Origin: Bryobacterales bacterium
Lineage (GTDB): Bacteria; Acidobacteriota; Terriglobia; Bryobacterales; Bryobacteraceae
NCBI GenBank assembly: GCA_003132865.1
Contig: PKYZ01000199.1
Coordinates: 17,452-25,760, forward strand
Direction: 5' to 3'
Length of the DNA stretch: 8,309 nucleotides
Shown here: one piece after another, positions 7,497 to 8,309 of the stretch
How the letters are laid out: each line of letters begins with the position of its first letter
How positions within the stretch are numbered: position 1 is the stretch's first letter
Notes under the pieces: generated by a model
Seen by the model: only the letters and a program-made list of their open reading frames with translations
Databases searched by the model: none
Told to the model about the DNA's origin: nothing
Translations under genes and position numbers: made by a program

Positions 7497-7548
7497 GAAA
7501 CTTTTTATCATTTTTTTGTTGACACCCTTGCAGCATAAGCGGTAATTT
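7497..7548 (+). promoter_or_regulatory. sigma70-like promoter with A/T-rich upstream stretch
   Basis: A perfect -35 box TTGACA at 7519-7524 is followed, after 18 bases, by TAATTT at 7543-7548, a weak -10 with 3 of 6 consensus bases. Positions 7497-7518 are almost pure A/T in an otherwise GC-rich genome and would suit an UP element. Transcription would begin around 7555, about 15 bases before the riboswitch fold, which is the expected layout. The -10 is the weak point. Confidence 0.55.
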
Positions 7549-7570
7549 GGAATTGGTAGTTGTATTGCAT

Positions 7571-7747
7571 GGATCCTCGGTAGGCGAGGCGTCCGCGCGG
7601 CAAACAAGCCACTGCCCTAAAGCGTCCAAAGATGCTGGCAGTCAGGGTAGACCAGGAACTCCCGGGTTAAGGGTTTTCCTAATGTGGCTGAGGTCTTCGG
7701 ATCTCTCACGGCGCGCGGTGCTGAAGCTTGGACCCGTTGGGGAATCC
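7571..7747 (+). promoter_or_regulatory. M-box (ykoK leader) Mg2+ riboswitch
   Basis: This stretch follows the conserved order of the M-box aptamer, as compared from memory with the Bacillus subtilis mgtE leader. The closing stem pairs GGATCC at 7571-7576 with GGAATCC at 7741-7747 (one bulge). Then come TAGGCGAGGC at 7581-7590, CTGCCC at 7612-7617 facing CAGGGTAG at 7643-7650, the small hairpin GCGTC-CAAA-GATGC at 7622-7635, GTTAAGGG...TTTTCCTAATG at 7666-7684, and GTGCTGAAGCTTGG at 7718-7731. These are the segments that form the three packed helices binding Mg2+. High Mg2+ compacts the aptamer and lets the terminator at 7772-7805 form, shutting off the gene; low Mg2+ allows read-through. The controlled gene is the Nramp-type transporter at 8162. 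The antiterminator pairing was not resolved by eye. Confidence 0.88.
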
Positions 7748-7771
7748 GTCAGCGATCGTTCTGCGATAGTT

Positions 7772-7805
7772 GGCCATTTCTCTGCGCCGGGGGAAATGGC
7801 TTTTT
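7772..7805 (+). terminator. intrinsic terminator, expression platform of the M-box
   Basis: GCCATTTC at 7773-7780 pairs perfectly with GAAATGGC at 7793-7800. One T-G wobble and one C-G pair extend the stem to ten pairs around the 8-base loop at 7783-7790. TTTTT follows directly at 7801-7805, in a GC-rich genome where such runs are rare. Its place 25 bases after the aptamer's closing stem makes it the off-switch of the riboswitch. Confidence 0.88.
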
Positions 7806-7842
7806 CATTTCCCGCCAGCTTCTCTCGCCTCCAGAAAGGTAT

Positions 7843-7914
7843 ATGGAACCTAAAGACGATCGCCCTCCTAGTACGGACGGGCAAATCGTGGAAGAGACGG
7901 TTGTGATCCGGTAG
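7843..7914 (+). CDS. possible acidic/proline leader peptide in the transporter leader
   Basis: A 23-codon ORF beginning M-E-P-K-D-D-R-P-P-S-T-D-G and ending V-V-I-R before TAG at 7912-7914. Six of residues 2-9 are Asp, Glu or Pro. AAAGG at 7835-7839 lies three bases before the ATG, a close and weak ribosome-binding site. It sits after the M-box terminator and before the transporter, so it would be translated only when the riboswitch allows read-through. E. coli MgtL, the leader peptide of the Mg2+ transporter gene mgtA, also starts M-E-P-D-P and uses acidic/proline residues to destabilise ribosomes at low Mg2+. The likeness is in composition and place, not proven homology. After the TAG the same frame stays open to TGA at 8017-8019. 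ORFs this short arise by chance. Confidence 0.3.
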   Translation: MEPKDDRPPSTDGQIVEETVVIR

Positions 7915-7917
7915 CGG

Positions 7918-7964
7918 TACCCTCCTCTATCGCCTCGCCCGCGCTTCTTCCACACGCTTGATTC
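7918..7964 (+). other. C-rich, G-poor stretch resembling a Rho-loading site
   Basis: By hand count these 47 bases contain 22 C and 6 G, a marked C-over-G bubble just after the stop of the small leader ORF. Rho utilisation sites have this composition, and in the E. coli mgtA leader such a site is governed by leader-peptide translation. The stretch also holds CCCTCCT at 7920-7926, the exact complement of AGGAGGG at 8149-8155 in the transporter's ribosome-binding site. Composition alone does not prove Rho binding. Confidence 0.3.
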
Positions 7965-8015
7965 GGTGGTGAACGCGGGGGTGGAGGCGGCAGTTTCCTT
8001 CTCCCTCAAAACCAA

Positions 8016-8043
8016 TTGACTTGGCAACTCGCCGCGGTATTTT
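8016..8043 (+). promoter_or_regulatory. second sigma70-like promoter candidate before the transporter
   Basis: TTGACT at 8016-8021 (5 of 6 bases) is followed after 16 bases by TATTTT at 8038-8043 (4 of 6). Transcripts from here would start near 8050, bypass the M-box and its terminator, and give a leader of about 110 bases. It would supply a basal, Mg2+-independent level of the transporter. By sequence the -10 is better than that of the distal promoter, but the match could be chance. Confidence 0.4.
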
Positions 8044-8048
8044 GCGTT

Positions 8049-8099
8049 CCGGTTTTGCCGGTGCGCAGGATGTCGGCGGGCGTCTGCCGAGCCGCGCAC
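8049..8099 (+). other. nested hairpins in the proximal leader
   Basis: GTGCGC at 8061-8066 pairs with GCGCAC at 8094-8099 and encloses TCGGC at 8073-8077 pairing with GCCGA at 8086-8090. A competing small hairpin, CCGG at 8049-8052 with CCGG at 8058-8061, shares one base with the outer stem. No T-tract follows, so this is not a terminator. It may be a folded 5' UTR element or an operator; it does not match a riboswitch class I can name. Confidence 0.4.
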
Positions 8100-8102
8100 G
8101 TC

Positions 8103-8128
8103 AGTAAGCGAGTAAGCGGTGTCCGCTT
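8103..8128 (+). repeat. tandem 8-mer AGTAAGCG overlapping a short hairpin
   Basis: AGTAAGCG occurs twice head to tail at 8103-8110 and 8111-8118. The second copy overlaps a perfect hairpin, AAGCGG-TGT-CCGCTT, at 8114-8128. The pair lies 19 bases before the Shine-Dalgarno, a place suited to control of translation or to a protein-binding site. Confidence 0.5.
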
Positions 8129-8146
8129 CTGCGGCACATACAAAAG

Positions 8147-8154
8147 AAAGGAGG
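8147..8154 (+). promoter_or_regulatory. strong Shine-Dalgarno of the Nramp-type gene
   Basis: AAAGGAGG lies seven bases before the ATG at 8162, a near-perfect match to the 16S rRNA tail at the best spacing. It is the strongest ribosome-binding site seen in the window and fixes the start at 8162 over the later in-frame ATG codons. Confidence 0.85.
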
Positions 8155-8161
8155 GAAGGCG

Positions 8162-8309
8162 ATGACGAACAAGACACTGAGCATGTCCGCGGCCGGCGTG
8201 GAAGACGAAGTGATGCCGGTGCGCGGACGCGTGGTGAAATCCAAAGGGATGCGCGATCTGCTGACGTTCCTGATGGTAGTCGGACCAGGCCTGATCGTCA
8301 TGGTCGCGG
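8162..8309 (+). CDS. Nramp-family divalent metal transporter, N-terminus (partial)
   Basis: Forty-nine codons are visible before the window ends. After a charged cytoplasmic N-terminus (residues 1-32, with basic R-G-R-V-V-K-S-K-G at 21-29) comes the first membrane helix, L-L-T-F-L-M-V-V-G-P-G-L-I-V-M-V-A at 33-49. The G-P-G-L motif at 41-44 is the conserved entry to helix 1 of Nramp (SLC11/MntH) transporters; the metal-binding D-P-G-N signature would follow just past the window edge. Canonical members carry Mn2+ or Fe2+, but some, called Nramp-related magnesium transporters (described from Clostridium acetobutylicum), lie under M-box control and carry Mg2+. The M-box upstream makes Mg2+ the likelier substrate here. 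The family call rests on a short stretch plus context. Confidence 0.75.
   Translation, partial: MTNKTLSMSAAGVEDEVMPVRGRVVKSKGMRDLLTFLMVVGPGLIVMVA

Noticed and set aside
7404..7518. Minus-strand promoter for the TPR-thioredoxin operon
   Set aside because: TGATAA-like boxes occur in the A/T-rich stretch, but no -35 at proper spacing was found, so only the ribosome-binding site before 7403 can be supported.
7571..7747. Other metal-linked riboswitches (yybP-ykoY Mn2+, NiCo, guanidine-I)
   Set aside because: Considered because the gene is Nramp-like, but the conserved bases of those classes are absent while the M-box segments occur in the right order.
7547..7906. Plus-strand ORF of 119 codons
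   Set aside because: It runs straight through the M-box and its terminator, where the RNA structure explains the conservation; its product looks like no protein family.
7749..8177. Minus-strand ORF of 142 codons in the leader
   Set aside because: It covers the terminator, both promoter-side structures and the start of the transporter gene, and has low-complexity Ser/Arg composition without motifs.

Overview
The window looks like a chromosomal segment from a high-GC member of the Acidobacteriota, most likely of the Solibacter/Bryobacter type. Two tandem secreted proteins resemble the large 'VWFA-related acidobacterial' family, one of them with a second C-terminal domain also typical of the phylum. 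A TPR plus TlpA-like thioredoxin architecture and a GC-rich array of short palindromes between genes fit the same picture. The assignment rests on recognising families, not on a marker gene.

Left part, plus strand (2-799): the last 15 codons of an unidentified gene, then, three bases later, a class I SAM-dependent methyltransferase. Positions 800-937 separate this unit from convergent genes and hold a cluster of perfect short palindromes bounded by inverted 9-base arms.

Centre, minus strand (7403 down to 938): a probable operon read right to left. It starts with a secreted TPR/thioredoxin-like protein whose frame is cut by one in-frame TAG at 6711-6713. Next come an alkyltransferase-like (ATL) DNA-repair protein with Trp in place of the catalytic Cys, an 811-residue VWFA-like secreted protein, and its shorter 508-residue paralogue. 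Gaps are 16, 27 and 48 bases. The thioredoxin and the two VWFA-like proteins appear to act outside the cytoplasm; ATL is a cytoplasmic passenger.

Right part, plus strand (about 7497-8309): a long regulatory leader for the first 49 codons of an Nramp-family metal transporter. In order it has a sigma70-like promoter with an A/T-rich upstream stretch, an M-box (ykoK) Mg2+ riboswitch (about 7571-7747), an intrinsic terminator (7772-7805), a possible 23-codon leader ORF starting M-E-P-K-D-D-R-P-P, a C-rich G-poor stretch like a Rho-loading site, a second promoter candidate, small hairpins with a tandem 8-mer, a near-perfect Shine-Dalgarno and the ATG at 8162. An M-box here suggests the transporter is an Nramp-related Mg2+ transporter rather than a Mn2+/Fe2+ carrier.

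The most interesting observations are the M-box/Nramp pairing with its possible second, translation-based Mg2+ sensor, and the amber codon splitting the TPR-thioredoxin gene.
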